From: Muribaculaceae bacterium
GTDB lineage: Bacteria; Bacteroidota; Bacteroidia; Bacteroidales; Muribaculaceae
Direction: 5' to 3'
DNA length: 64,000 bases
NCBI GenBank assembly: GCA_017618355.1
Contig: JAFZUL010000054.1
Span: forward strand, 41,513 to 105,512
Shown here: one piece after another, positions 1 to 7,707 of the stretch
How positions within the stretch are numbered: position 1 is the first letter of the stretch
Layout: each line of letters opens with the position of its first letter
Made by a program: the position numbers and the translations under genes
Notes under the pieces: model-generated
What the model saw: the letters and a program-made list of their open reading frames with translations, nothing else
Database searches by the model: none
Told to the model about the DNA's origin: nothing

Positions 1-121
1 TCGCGTCAACGGCATTAGAATACTTGCCGTGCAGCTCCATAAACGGTATTTTCTTCACATAGCTCACAAGCAGTTCCACTGCCAGCGGCTCATCGTCGAT
101 TATTGCGCATTTGATTATCAT
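1..121 (-). CDS. Response regulator, N-terminus only (LytTR type likely)
   Basis: Only the first 40 codons are in the window; the gene runs off the left edge. It starts at an ATG whose first base is 121. The peptide begins MIIKCAIIDDEPLAVELL, the usual opening of a CheY-like receiver, with the acidic pocket DDE at residues 9-11. It lies 30 bases downstream of the LytS-type kinase gene on the same strand, so the two very likely form one operon and a cognate pair. The output domain is out of view; LytTR is inferred from the partner kinase type. Confidence 0.85.
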   Translation of the reverse strand, partial: MIIKCAIIDDEPLAVELLVSYVKKIPFMELHGKYSNAVDA

Positions 122-151
122 TGTCGGTTAATATAGGTTATTGTTTATCGG

Positions 152-1240
152 TTATTGGTTATAGGTTGGATTCACTTTCCCTGATTCCTTTTCCCATAAC
201 ACTATTCTAGAGAAATATTTATTAGTCTCAGAATCTAGTCCTTTTTCCCAAGTGTAGCGGTTGGGGTACATGAGTTCGAGCCGCTTGGCGACTTGTTCGA
301 GCCCTATCCCTGAGCCGCTCTTGTCGTTGTCGCGCTTGGGATGGTTGGTGTTTGTGATTTCACACGTTATTCTATCGTCCTTGTTGGTGATAGTGATGTC
401 GATTTCTCCGTCTCCCGCTTGCGAGATGCCATGCTTGAAAGCGTTCTCTATAAGCGAGATGAAGATTAGCGGAGCAATGGGTGTGGAGTCATCCTCATCG
501 ATGTCGATGTTGGTGTTGATTTTCACGTTATTGGTCACACGCATCTTCATCAGGTCGATATAGTTCTCGATAAACTCCACTTCTTTATATAGTGGCACAA
601 AATGCTTTTGGTTGTCATATAGCGCGTGGCGCAGCAGCTTGCTGAGCTCGCCCACTGCCACCTGCGCCTTATCGGGGTCGAAGGCGATGAGGGCGTAGAT
701 GTTGTTCAGGGTGTTGAGAAGGAAGTGTGGGTTGAGCTGGTTGCGCAGGTTCTTGAGTTCGGCATCGGTGCGGATGCGCTCAGCCTCTTTCTTTGCTTCT
801 TGCATCTTCTGCCATCGCTGACTCATGCGAATGGCGGCACTAAGACCTATCACAAGGATAAGCATAAACGACATCTGCACAAAACGTGTCCACTTGGGTG
901 GCGCGTTAAATGGGGGATTGGGATTAGAGTTAGGAAACAGATCGCCCATCAGGTGCCACCACCATGTCATGGCGGCAACAAGCACAAATATCGCGATAAT
1001 ATTATAGAACACAAATCGCTTGCGCTTGTTAAAAAATAGCAGCTTGGGAATCAAGTAGATATAGTTAAGATAGAATATTATCATGTAGCATAACGTCCCA
1101 CCCAGCGAGCGCAGGTAGTGCCTGATGGCATCGGTCATCGTGTCGTTCTGACGGTACATGAACAGCGGAAACGCCAACAGCAATCCCCAGCACAGCACAT
1201 GAATCAAGGTCGCCCTGTTAAATGTAAACTTCTTTCCCAT
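152..1240 (-). CDS. LytS/YehU-type sensor histidine kinase
   Basis: A 362-residue membrane histidine kinase. Four hydrophobic segments lie at about residues 12-28, 47-66, 77-95 and 120-138, followed by a coiled linker (140-165). The His_kinase domain has the phospho-acceptor motif NPHFLLNTL with His172. A GHKL ATPase domain follows, with the N-box ENAFKHG at 265-271 and the G-box GSGIGL at 309-314. There is no periplasmic sensor domain, so the stimulus is not evident. The response regulator gene follows after 30 bases. A TATCTTTG promoter -7 element sits only a few bases before the ATG, which could mean a leaderless mRNA or a downstream start. Confidence 0.93.
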   Translation of the reverse strand: MGKKFTFNRATLIHVLCWGLLLAFPLFMYRQNDTMTDAIRHYLRSLGGTLCYMIIFYLNYIYLIPKLLFFNKRKRFVFYNIIAIFVLVAAMTWWWHLMGDLFPNSNPNPPFNAPPKWTRFVQMSFMLILVIGLSAAIRMSQRWQKMQEAKKEAERIRTDAELKNLRNQLNPHFLLNTLNNIYALIAFDPDKAQVAVGELSKLLRHALYDNQKHFVPLYKEVEFIENYIDLMKMRVTNNVKINTNIDIDEDDSTPIAPLIFISLIENAFKHGISQAGDGEIDITITNKDDRITCEITNTNHPKRDNDKSGSGIGLEQVAKRLELMYPNRYTWEKGLDSETNKYFSRIVLWEKESGKVNPTYNQ

Positions 1241-1244
1241 AGTG

Positions 1245-1252
1245 CAAAGATA
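1245..1252 (-). promoter_or_regulatory. Bacteroidetes -7 element just before the kinase start
   Basis: Read on the minus strand this is TATCTTTG, matching TAnnTTTG. It ends four bases before the kinase ATG. No clear TTTG -33 box is seen at the expected distance, so this is a weak call. Confidence 0.4.
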
Positions 1253-1357
1253 GTGTATATTTTCATAATAAACATCACTTTTCTATAACAATATTGCACC
1301 TATTAGACAAAACCAAACTATCACATAGAAGAAAATGCGAAATTAATAGACAAAATC

Positions 1358-1479
1358 GGGGGGAGGTAGAACGAGGAAGGTGGAACGAGGAAGGTGGGAG
1401 GTGGAATGTGGAACGTGGGAGGTGGAACGAGGAAAGTGGAAGGTGGAATGTGGAACGAGGGAGGTGTAACGTGGGAGGT
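1358..1479. repeat. Degenerate tandem 'gtggaacgag/gaaggtgg' tract
   Basis: A purine-rich tract of roughly 120 bases built from imperfect copies of ggtggaacgaggaa and ggtggaatgtggaacg. It fills the gap between the kinase gene and the CDF gene. The same word, in the opposite orientation (ctcgttccac), recurs at 4036-4101. Small open frames through it are repeat artefacts. Confidence 0.85.
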
Positions 1480-1490
1480 TATTACGAATC

Positions 1491-1528
1491 TTCTCCCCTC
1501 TTCCCTCTCCACTCTCCACTCTCTACTA
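1491..1528. repeat. 'ctctccactctcc' word tract
   Basis: A pyrimidine-rich tract of ccctctccactctcc words that runs into the stop codon of the CDF transporter gene. Related tracts are at 3999-4024, 7037-7092, 18590-18646 and 45341-45371. Confidence 0.8.
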
Positions 1529-2410
1529 TTTAACCGGCTCAACGTGCAGGGTGATGTGGGTATCGTCGCCGAAGCGTGATTTCAGCTTTTGCTCTATCTC
1601 GGTGGTGATATCGTGAGATTCTTGCAGCGACATTGTGCCGTCCATGCGGATGTGCGCCTCGATGGCGATGCGGTTGCCTATGCGGCGAGTGCGCAGGTTG
1701 TGGGGCTCGCTAACGTCGGGGAAAGAGGTTATGATATCTTCAATCTCTTGTTCTGTTTCTTGCGGCAGCGAACTCTCGGTGAGCTCGCCAATGCTGGTTT
1801 TGAGCAGCTCCACTGCCACTTTCACCAGCACGATGCCCACAACTACCGATGCCAGTGGGTCGAGCACAGTCCAGCGGTCTCCTAGCAGGATGGCTCCGCC
1901 AATACCGATGGCTGCAGCTATCGACGACAAGGCGTCGCTGCGATGATGCCAGGCGTTGGCAATCACAGCCTGGGAGTTGAGTTTCTTGCCGTGATAGGCG
2001 GTGTATTGATACAGTCCTTCCTTGACAGCGATTGAGAACAGTGCGGCCCATAGCGCCATCGTGCCGGGAGCCTCGAGGTCGCCACCTTTAGCCCATTCCA
2101 CCAGACTCACTATTCCTGAGATGATGATTCCCGTTGCCGCCGCTACCAGTGCGAGGCCAATGAAGAACGTGGCGATTGTCTCAAACTTGCCATGTCCGTA
2201 GTCGTGCGATTTGTCCTGAGGCTTGGCGCTGACGCTCACGAAGGTGAGGACTATCACGTCGGTGACGAAGTCGGAGAGCGAGTGCACAGCGTCGGCAATC
2301 ATCGCCGAACTGTGCCCAACAAAGCCCGCAATGAGTTTGCACACCATCAGCATTACATTGCCTAAACAGCCTACAAGGGTGACTTTCTGTATTTTACGTT
2401 CGCGTGTCAT
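1526..2410 (-). CDS. Cation diffusion facilitator (CDF) metal transporter
   Basis: Divalent-metal/proton antiporter of the CDF family, which exports metals such as zinc, iron or manganese from the cytoplasm. The start chosen is the ATG at 2410 (MTRERKIQKVTL, 294 residues). An in-frame ATG at 2497 would add 29 residues that do not resemble the family. Membrane metal-site residues are visible: DAVHSLSDFVTD (D40, H43, D47, D51) in TM2 and NAWHHRSDALSS in TM5. YGHGKFET is the conserved TM2-TM3 loop. A cytoplasmic ferredoxin-like domain ends the protein (IEAHIRMDG, THITLHVEPVK). Metal specificity cannot be told from sequence alone. Confidence 0.93.
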   Translation of the reverse strand: MTRERKIQKVTLVGCLGNVMLMVCKLIAGFVGHSSAMIADAVHSLSDFVTDVIVLTFVSVSAKPQDKSHDYGHGKFETIATFFIGLALVAAATGIIISGIVSLVEWAKGGDLEAPGTMALWAALFSIAVKEGLYQYTAYHGKKLNSQAVIANAWHHRSDALSSIAAAIGIGGAILLGDRWTVLDPLASVVVGIVLVKVAVELLKTSIGELTESSLPQETEQEIEDIITSFPDVSEPHNLRTRRIGNRIAIEAHIRMDGTMSLQESHDITTEIEQKLKSRFGDDTHITLHVEPVK

Positions 2411-2504
2411 TTTTAGTGGGACAAATTTCAAAAAAAAAATTGATTCCGCCAAATTGTTGTCCCATTTTCTCGTGATGGGAGGGTGTGAGTAAATCAAAAA
2501 ACAA

Positions 2505-2540
2505 AATAAAAAGGGGCACCTCTTTAGTTGAGATGCCTCT
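2505..2540 (-). terminator. Intrinsic terminator of the capsid-like gene
   Basis: On the minus strand the stem GGCATCTC pairs with GAGGTGCC (one G-T wobble) around a seven-base loop. It is followed by CCTTTTTATTTT. It lies just after the stop of the gene ending at 2561. Confidence 0.7.
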
Positions 2541-2560
2541 TCGTAAGGATTAGATTCTTG

Positions 2561-3970
2561 TCACACTTTCACGATGCGCATGTGGGCCTTGGGGTAACGC
2601 AGCACGAGGCAACTGGCCTCGGTGAGCACGGTGGCATCCACATTCCTCACGCCACTGGCCTTGAGGTTGAGGGTCTCGGCGCAGAATGGCTGATGCACAT
2701 ACTTCTGAAGGTACTCTGGGTCGATAATCATGCCGTTGGCAGCCATACCACACTCATCAAACACCTCGCTGAGCAGCACATAGAGAGTGCCAAACTTCGA
2801 CCTGAGCTCGGTGAAGTCGATGCCCCACTTGGTGATGGTGTCGCTGGCGGTAATCACACGGTTGTAGTCGAGCTTGTTGATAGTGCCAATGAGCTCCGAG
2901 CCACCAATAAGGATTTTGCGCTTGCTGCCGGCATTGCCAGTGAATGCACGGCGCATCATGTCAATAATTGACTCCTGGTTAATGCTCTGCGCATTGTAGG
3001 TGAACTCTTTGCCCGCCTGTTTCCAGATGCCGCCAGTGAGCATCACGTGCTCCTTCTTGGCGTTGTCCCAGATTTTGGCCTTCACGCCAAAGAGAAACGA
3101 CTTCTCCATGCCCAAGCGCATGTCGTAGATGGCGGCCTCCTCTTGGTCGTTCATCGTCCAGGGCACTTCTTTGTTTGAGAGCTTCTGTAAAGTGCTCTGT
3201 TCCACCTGCATCTTAAATATCTGACAGTACTGCTGAGCCTTGTGTGGCAGAGCCTCAAACTGTGGAGACATGACATCGAGTTCGGTGGCGGCGCGCCCCA
3301 TGCGAATGAGTATCGTGCCTTCCTCTATCGATGGCACACACCCTTCGATGGTGCCAATCTTCTTGCCATTGACGGCCTGCACCTTGAGACCGTTGTTGTC
3401 GTCGCGCGCTATGACATAGAGCACGAGTTCTTCCTTGCTCTGTACGGTGCCCGATTCGTCATAGCCGTTAACACCCTGCACGAGAATGGTGTCGGAGACA
3501 TCAAACATATCGTCATTGCTGGTGCTGAGCGTGATGCGGGTGTCGTCGGTAGAAGCGCTTCCTGCAGTGGGCTCTTCATAATCTTCGGCCACCTCGGCAG
3601 TGGTGGGTTTGGTGTCAACGTTATAGTAATCGACAATCATGCTGCCCGCATGTTTCGAGCCAGCGCAGCGCGAGAGCTGGTCGATAGGAGTCGCCATAGG
3701 GCGGATTTTCACTATTTGCTGGTCAATCTCGTTGAGAAGCAGGTCGGGCGACGCGCTTTGCGTGAGGTCGGTGGTGAGAGGCTCATCATCGATGTGCTTG
3801 CCTCCTGCCACACCAGCAACCACCACGGCGAGCATGGCATGAGTCGATGAGAGGCATCCCCCCAGAATAAGCATTATCACAATAGCAAGCAGCAGCATGA
3901 GCAGCTTGCGGTTTTTCTTGAGCCAATTGCGCACAGCAATGGCACGCTTGATTAGGTTTTTGAATAACAT
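2561..3970 (-). CDS. Membrane-anchored phage major-capsid-like protein
   Basis: A 469-residue protein in two parts. Residues 1-22 are basic, 23-38 are strongly hydrophobic and end in LGGC (Cys39), which reads either as a transmembrane anchor or a lipobox; a second short hydrophobic stretch follows at 43-56. From about residue 70 to the end it resembles the phage major capsid proteins of the SU10/DUF5309 type: LLLNEIDQQIVKIRPMATPI, an YYNVDTKP segment, QYCQIFKMQVEQST, an EEAAIYDMRLGMEKSFLFG helix and a C-terminal TEASCLVLRYP. The family call is from memory of such proteins and not checked. No portal, terminase, protease or tail gene is nearby, and the frame is intact. The acidic gene at 4102-4515 lies directly upstream, as a scaffold gene would in a phage. 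Confidence 0.6.
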   Translation of the reverse strand: MLFKNLIKRAIAVRNWLKKNRKLLMLLLAIVIMLILGGCLSSTHAMLAVVVAGVAGGKHIDDEPLTTDLTQSASPDLLLNEIDQQIVKIRPMATPIDQLSRCAGSKHAGSMIVDYYNVDTKPTTAEVAEDYEEPTAGSASTDDTRITLSTSNDDMFDVSDTILVQGVNGYDESGTVQSKEELVLYVIARDDNNGLKVQAVNGKKIGTIEGCVPSIEEGTILIRMGRAATELDVMSPQFEALPHKAQQYCQIFKMQVEQSTLQKLSNKEVPWTMNDQEEAAIYDMRLGMEKSFLFGVKAKIWDNAKKEHVMLTGGIWKQAGKEFTYNAQSINQESIIDMMRRAFTGNAGSKRKILIGGSELIGTINKLDYNRVITASDTITKWGIDFTELRSKFGTLYVLLSEVFDECGMAANGMIIDPEYLQKYVHQPFCAETLNLKASGVRNVDATVLTEASCLVLRYPKAHMRIVKV

Positions 3971-3998
3971 GTTTTTTTAGTTTTAGTTTCTAGTTATT

Positions 3999-4101
3999 AG
4001 TGGAGAGTGGAGAGTAGAGAGTTGATCCTAGATATTCGTTCCGCTTTCCTCGTTCCACTATCCACTTTCCTCGTTCCACTTTTTACTTTCCTCGTTCCAC
4101 C
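3999..4101. repeat. Word-repeat tract between the two module genes
   Basis: Positions 3999-4024 hold gtggagagtggagag words. Positions 4036-4101 hold imperfect copies of ctttcctcgttccac, the reverse complement of the word in the tract at 1358-1479. The tract fills the gap between the acidic protein gene and the capsid-like gene. Confidence 0.8.
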
Positions 4102-4515
4102 CTACTTATCCCAAAAGCTTCGTTTTGTGTAGATTGGGAAGTTTAGGGGGCGAGGCGACTTGTCGTCGGGGGCGGTGCTCGCGGCGGCAATCACTTCGTT
4201 GCGGCCGCGCAGGTAGCCTTGTGTCTCGGCGTTTTTCAGGTCTTCGTCGTGGCGCAGCGCCTGTACCACTAGCTTTACGATGCTCTCGCTCGAGGCATTA
4301 CCCTCACGCAGCGACTGCACAATCACTCGCGCCGAGGCGGCGACGCTCTCGCTCACACCTAGCTTCTCGAGCAGATGCTGCACATCTTCGCTCTGCGCCG
4401 CATCCTCAGCATCGGGAGTGGTTTCCTCCTGATGCTCGACTGCAGCAGCTTCTTGCTCGGGGGCAGCCTCTTGCTGGGTGTCGGCATTTTCTTCAATAAT
4501 GTTGTCGGTGTTCAT
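4102..4515 (-). CDS. Small acidic protein, possible scaffold-like partner
   Basis: A 137-residue protein starting at the ATG at 4515 (MNTDNIIEENADTQQEA); the longer in-frame extension upstream is AT-rich and unlike the rest. Residues 1-50 are very rich in Glu, Gln and Ala and look disordered. Residues 50-110 are helical (HLLEKLGVSESVAASARVIV, YLRGRNEVI). The end, LNFPIYTKRSFWDK, is basic and aromatic. No known domain was recognised with certainty. The arrangement and composition recall small pre-capsid (scaffold-like) proteins encoded just upstream of capsid genes in Bacteroidetes phages, but this is inference. It precedes the capsid-like gene by 131 bases on the same strand. Confidence 0.7.
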   Translation of the reverse strand: MNTDNIIEENADTQQEAAPEQEAAAVEHQEETTPDAEDAAQSEDVQHLLEKLGVSESVAASARVIVQSLREGNASSESIVKLVVQALRHDEDLKNAETQGYLRGRNEVIAAASTAPDDKSPRPLNFPIYTKRSFWDK

Positions 4516-4716
4516 TTCATTAAATTTATGGTTAATTGATTGGGTTGGTTGAAAATCACATTGCAAAATTATGGCGGCATCAAACTGGCAAACCATATTA
4601 AAAAAACACTCCCCAATTTTTTTACTTTCAGCCCCCAAAATCTCCGTTTTCTTTGCCCAAAAACCTATGCAAAACGGCAAGTTGCATACAATTTTACAAC
4701 AAAAACACTGAACTTT

Positions 4717-4747
4717 TTTGCCATTAAATAAAAAATGTCTATCTTTG
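4717..4747 (+). promoter_or_regulatory. Bacteroidetes sigma-ABfr-type promoter for the foldase gene
   Basis: TTTG at 4717-4720, a 19-base spacer, then TATCTTTG at 4740-4747. This is a full match to TTTG-N19-TAnnTTTG. The predicted start of transcription is about 50 bases before the ATG at 4804. Confidence 0.8.
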
Positions 4748-4803
4748 CGTGCTTTTTCGCAAAAAACTAGATTTGAACAACAAAAACATAAAAATCATTT
4801 ATA

Positions 4804-6936
4804 ATGGCAGTACTAGAAAAACTTAGAAAAAGACCTAAATTGTTGATGGGACTTGTTGGCGGCGCTTTGCTGCTTTTCATCTTGACAGCCATCGACAATC
4901 CAATGTCTCTATTTAAGCCAAACGAAACATTGGCACTAGAGATTGGAGATGAGAGAATTGATTATGGGGCTTACCAAACGCTTGCTTCTCAATATCAGGA
5001 CAAGCTGCAAAAGCAGAATCCTAACCAGAAACATGACGCAGCCGAAGTAAATCAGCAAGTTGTGCAACAACTCATTGGTGAGAAAATCATCGCACAAGAG
5101 TGTGAGGATGCCAACATTAGTGTCACTGATGACGAGATTTTCAATGCAGTTAAAAACGACCAGGAAGTCGTTTACATCTGCGCACAGAATGGCATGACAC
5201 CTGAGCAGGTGATTGAGTCCCTTAGAAAGAATCCAAACGCCGATGGCGAAGCGGTGAATTTCTTTAACCAAAAAATCAAAGACTATAACAACAATCTCAA
5301 GAGCTCAAAATTAAGCCTTGCCGTTATGGGATGTCTTAAGCCTAACAAGCTTGACGCAGAGATCATCAATGAGGATAACACTCAATATGACATCGAGTAC
5401 ACCAAGCTTGACTATGCACAATATGCCGACAAATACAAGGTGAGCGACGAGGAAATCAAAGAGGCTTACGAGCAGTTCAAGGAAATCTTCAAGATTGACC
5501 AAGATCAGCGTCGCATCAGCTATATTAAGGTTGACCTTGACCCATCGGCTACCGACACCAAAACCGCTAACGACAAAATCGCTAAGATTTACAATGCCTT
5601 CGCTGGCCAAGATGGCATCAAGGGCATTAGAGACAACAAAGACGTGCAATTGTCGATTGACTCTCTCGTGACCAACAGCAAGAGCAACACCCTCACAGTG
5701 CTTGCTACCGGTACTACCGAGCCTAAAGATCCCGTTTACACCGAGTTGCTCGAAGGCGGTATTAACAGCATGAAGATGCGCTCCCCAACCAATCCTCGCG
5801 AGCGCAGCACTTATATCTATAAGGTGACTAAGGTTGTTTCTTTCCCCGACTCACTGGGAATGAACCTCGTGCAGGTGGTTGGCAACAAGCATATGCAAGA
5901 TTCAGTATTTGCCCTGCTCAATAGCGGTGTGACAATCGACTCGCTCAACAGCACCAACAAGAATCAGAACATCGCATTCCAGAAGTTTGACCCATCAAGG
6001 GTTCCTTCGGTTGATGGATATATCCACGAAGATTCTATTCGTGCAAGAATCCTTGCTAATCTCGATGGCGGATACTTCCTACTCAACTCTCAAACTCAGG
6101 GCGAGCAGAGTGTAGCAGTGTTTGCACAAGTTGTTCAGCACAAGGCTCCTGTAACTCTCTATTCGGTTGCTCGTGCAATGTATGAGAACAACCCAAGCGA
6201 GAATACTGTCAACGACATTACAAAGAAGCTGCAAACTTATATCGACAAGAACAAGACCGCAGCCGATTTCAAGAAGAATGCCAAGGCAGCAAAATATGAT
6301 GTGCAAGAGTGTGTAGTGGATGCATCAACCGCGAAGATTGGTATGCTTCCTAATCCTTTCAATGGCCAATTGAGCGGCGGTATCGCTGGCTCACGCAATC
6401 TTATCAAATGGGCCTTTGAGAACAAGCCAGGCACTGTCTCTGAAATCTCAGAGGGTGAGGATGGTGGAATAGGTTATCTGCTCGTTGCCGCTGTAGAAGA
6501 TGTATATGAAGATTACATCCCCTACACCGATCCAACCGTTAAGCAGCAGCTTACCAGCTATCTCCTCAACAAGAAGATTGGCGAGGCTCTGTACAAGCAA
6601 TACAATGGCAAGGCTACAGACATTGAAGGATATGCACAGCAGTTCAAGTCAACAGTAGATTCAACTACTTACGTGCCAGGTTCACAGAACATGATTAACG
6701 ACCGCAAGGTTGCTGGTCGCGTCATCGGTCTTGGCAAGAACGCTGTAGGCAAGATTCAAGTGATTGCAGGCGACAATGCGCTCTATGTAGTGAAAGTGAC
6801 CAAGCAGAATGACCCACGTCCACTTCCTAAAGAGGAAATCGCAAGAAACTTCTACAACAGGATGAGTGTTGACGGTTATGGCATTCTCTGGAACAGCCGC
6901 AAGATCTTCAACAACACTCTCAAGTTTGGAAGCTAA
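4804..6936 (+). CDS. PpiD-like peptidylprolyl isomerase / periplasmic foldase
   Basis: A 710-residue protein with one N-terminal membrane anchor (about residues 13-31) and a large periplasmic part. Residues 35-200 resemble the SurA/PpiD chaperone module (VNQQVVQQLIGEKIIAQECE, ISVTDDEIFNAV). The remainder contains a weakly conserved parvulin-like region and a long C-terminal part (ATDIEGYAQQFKSTVDS). Proteins of this length and layout are common in Bacteroidetes and assist folding of outer-membrane and secreted proteins. Catalytic isomerase residues are not clear, so the chaperone role is better supported than the enzymatic one. It is a single-gene unit with its own promoter and terminator. 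Confidence 0.85.
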   Translation: MAVLEKLRKRPKLLMGLVGGALLLFILTAIDNPMSLFKPNETLALEIGDERIDYGAYQTLASQYQDKLQKQNPNQKHDAAEVNQQVVQQLIGEKIIAQECEDANISVTDDEIFNAVKNDQEVVYICAQNGMTPEQVIESLRKNPNADGEAVNFFNQKIKDYNNNLKSSKLSLAVMGCLKPNKLDAEIINEDNTQYDIEYTKLDYAQYADKYKVSDEEIKEAYEQFKEIFKIDQDQRRISYIKVDLDPSATDTKTANDKIAKIYNAFAGQDGIKGIRDNKDVQLSIDSLVTNSKSNTLTVLATGTTEPKDPVYTELLEGGINSMKMRSPTNPRERSTYIYKVTKVVSFPDSLGMNLVQVVGNKHMQDSVFALLNSGVTIDSLNSTNKNQNIAFQKFDPSRVPSVDGYIHEDSIRARILANLDGGYFLLNSQTQGEQSVAVFAQVVQHKAPVTLYSVARAMYENNPSENTVNDITKKLQTYIDKNKTAADFKKNAKAAKYDVQECVVDASTAKIGMLPNPFNGQLSGGIAGSRNLIKWAFENKPGTVSEISEGEDGGIGYLLVAAVEDVYEDYIPYTDPTVKQQLTSYLLNKKIGEALYKQYNGKATDIEGYAQQFKSTVDSTTYVPGSQNMINDRKVAGRVIGLGKNAVGKIQVIAGDNALYVVKVTKQNDPRPLPKEEIARNFYNRMSVDGYGILWNSRKIFNNTLKFGS

Positions 6937-6966
6937 TTGCTGAAACACTTGACACATCTTTGTAGG

Positions 6967-7002
6967 AAAAGGTGCTGGACTTTTGGGCCCAGCACCTTTT
7001 TT
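6967..7002 (+). terminator. Intrinsic terminator after the foldase gene
   Basis: The stem GGTGCTGG pairs with CCAGCACC, is bordered by AAAA on the left, and is followed by TTTTTT. It lies 30 bases after the stop codon. Confidence 0.9.
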
Positions 7003-7036
7003 ATAAGTAAAAAGTATGAAGTATAAATTACTACCT

Positions 7037-7092
7037 TTCCTCTCTCCCCTCTGCCCTCTCTACACTCCACACTCCACACTCTACTCTCCACT
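7037..7092. repeat. 'ctctccactccacact' word tract
   Basis: Imperfect copies of ctctccc, cactccacact and ctctccacta between the foldase terminator and the sufE promoter. It belongs to the same family as 1491-1528 and 18590-18646. Confidence 0.8.
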
Positions 7093-7121
7093 ATAAACAA
7101 AAGCACTTTTTTCCTCAAAAT

Positions 7122-7153
7122 GTTGTGAGAAACCAAAATTATGAGTAACTTTG
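7122..7153 (+). promoter_or_regulatory. Promoter of sufE
   Basis: GTTG at 7122-7125, a 20-base spacer, then TAACTTTG at 7146-7153. The -33 box has one mismatch to TTTG. The ATG of sufE is at 7191. Confidence 0.65.
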
Positions 7154-7190
7154 ACCGATTTATACACATTTAGGATTTATATTCTGTAAA

Positions 7191-7619
7191 ATGACCGAAA
7201 TCAACCAAGTTCAAGACGAGATAATAGACGAGTTCGCCGACCTTGACGACTGGATGGACCGATATGCCTACATCATTGAGATGGGCAACGCTCTTGAATC
7301 TCTCGATGAAAGCCTCAAGACTCCCGACAACCTCATAGAAGGATGCCAAAGCCGACTGTGGCTCGACGCGCAGTACAGCGACGGCGTTGTCACCTACCGA
7401 GCCGACAGCGACGCCATCATTGTCAAGGGCATTGTGGCGATGCTCATTCGTGTCCTCTCGGGCCAGGCGCCGCAGGATATCGTTGATGCCGACCTTTACT
7501 TCATTGAGCGCATCGGCCTGCGTGACCATCTCTCACCCACACGCAGCAATGGCCTCCTCTCCATGCTCAAGCAAATGCGAGCCTACGCAATGGCATTTAA
7601 TTCAATACACAATTCATAA
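7191..7619 (+). CDS. sufE: SufE family sulfur acceptor protein
   Basis: A 142-residue SufE-like protein that accepts sulfur from the cysteine desulfurase SufS and passes it to Fe-S cluster assembly. The conserved active-site segment EGCQSRLWL carries Cys52. The C-terminal motif IGLRDHLSPTRSNGLLSML is also typical. Length matches the family. No suf operon partners are in this window, so it is a stand-alone copy with its own promoter; that is common in Bacteroidales. Confidence 0.93.
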   Translation: MTEINQVQDEIIDEFADLDDWMDRYAYIIEMGNALESLDESLKTPDNLIEGCQSRLWLDAQYSDGVVTYRADSDAIIVKGIVAMLIRVLSGQAPQDIVDADLYFIERIGLRDHLSPTRSNGLLSMLKQMRAYAMAFNSIHNS

Positions 7620-7644
7620 TTGAGAATGGAGTGTAAAGGCATAA

Positions 7645-7681
7645 AACTATGAACTCTTAACTTTGAACTATAAACTATATA
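7645..7681. repeat. 'aactatgaactcttaac' word tract
   Basis: Imperfect copies of gaactct, taactttgaac and tataaactatat between sufE and the first POT gene. Similar words occur at 9410-9440, 23550-23622 and 31174-31199. Confidence 0.65.
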
Positions 7682-7707
7682 AATATTAACTTCAAAAACT
7701 ATTAACT

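Noticed and set aside
1294-1579. Short open frames through the gtggaacgag tract
   Set aside because: They exist on both strands because the repeat lacks stops; the encoded text is only the repeat (GRWNVERG) and shows no protein features.
2561-4515. An active prophage
   Set aside because: Only a capsid-like gene and one small gene are present; no terminase, portal, tail, integrase or attachment sites were seen, and housekeeping genes flank directly.
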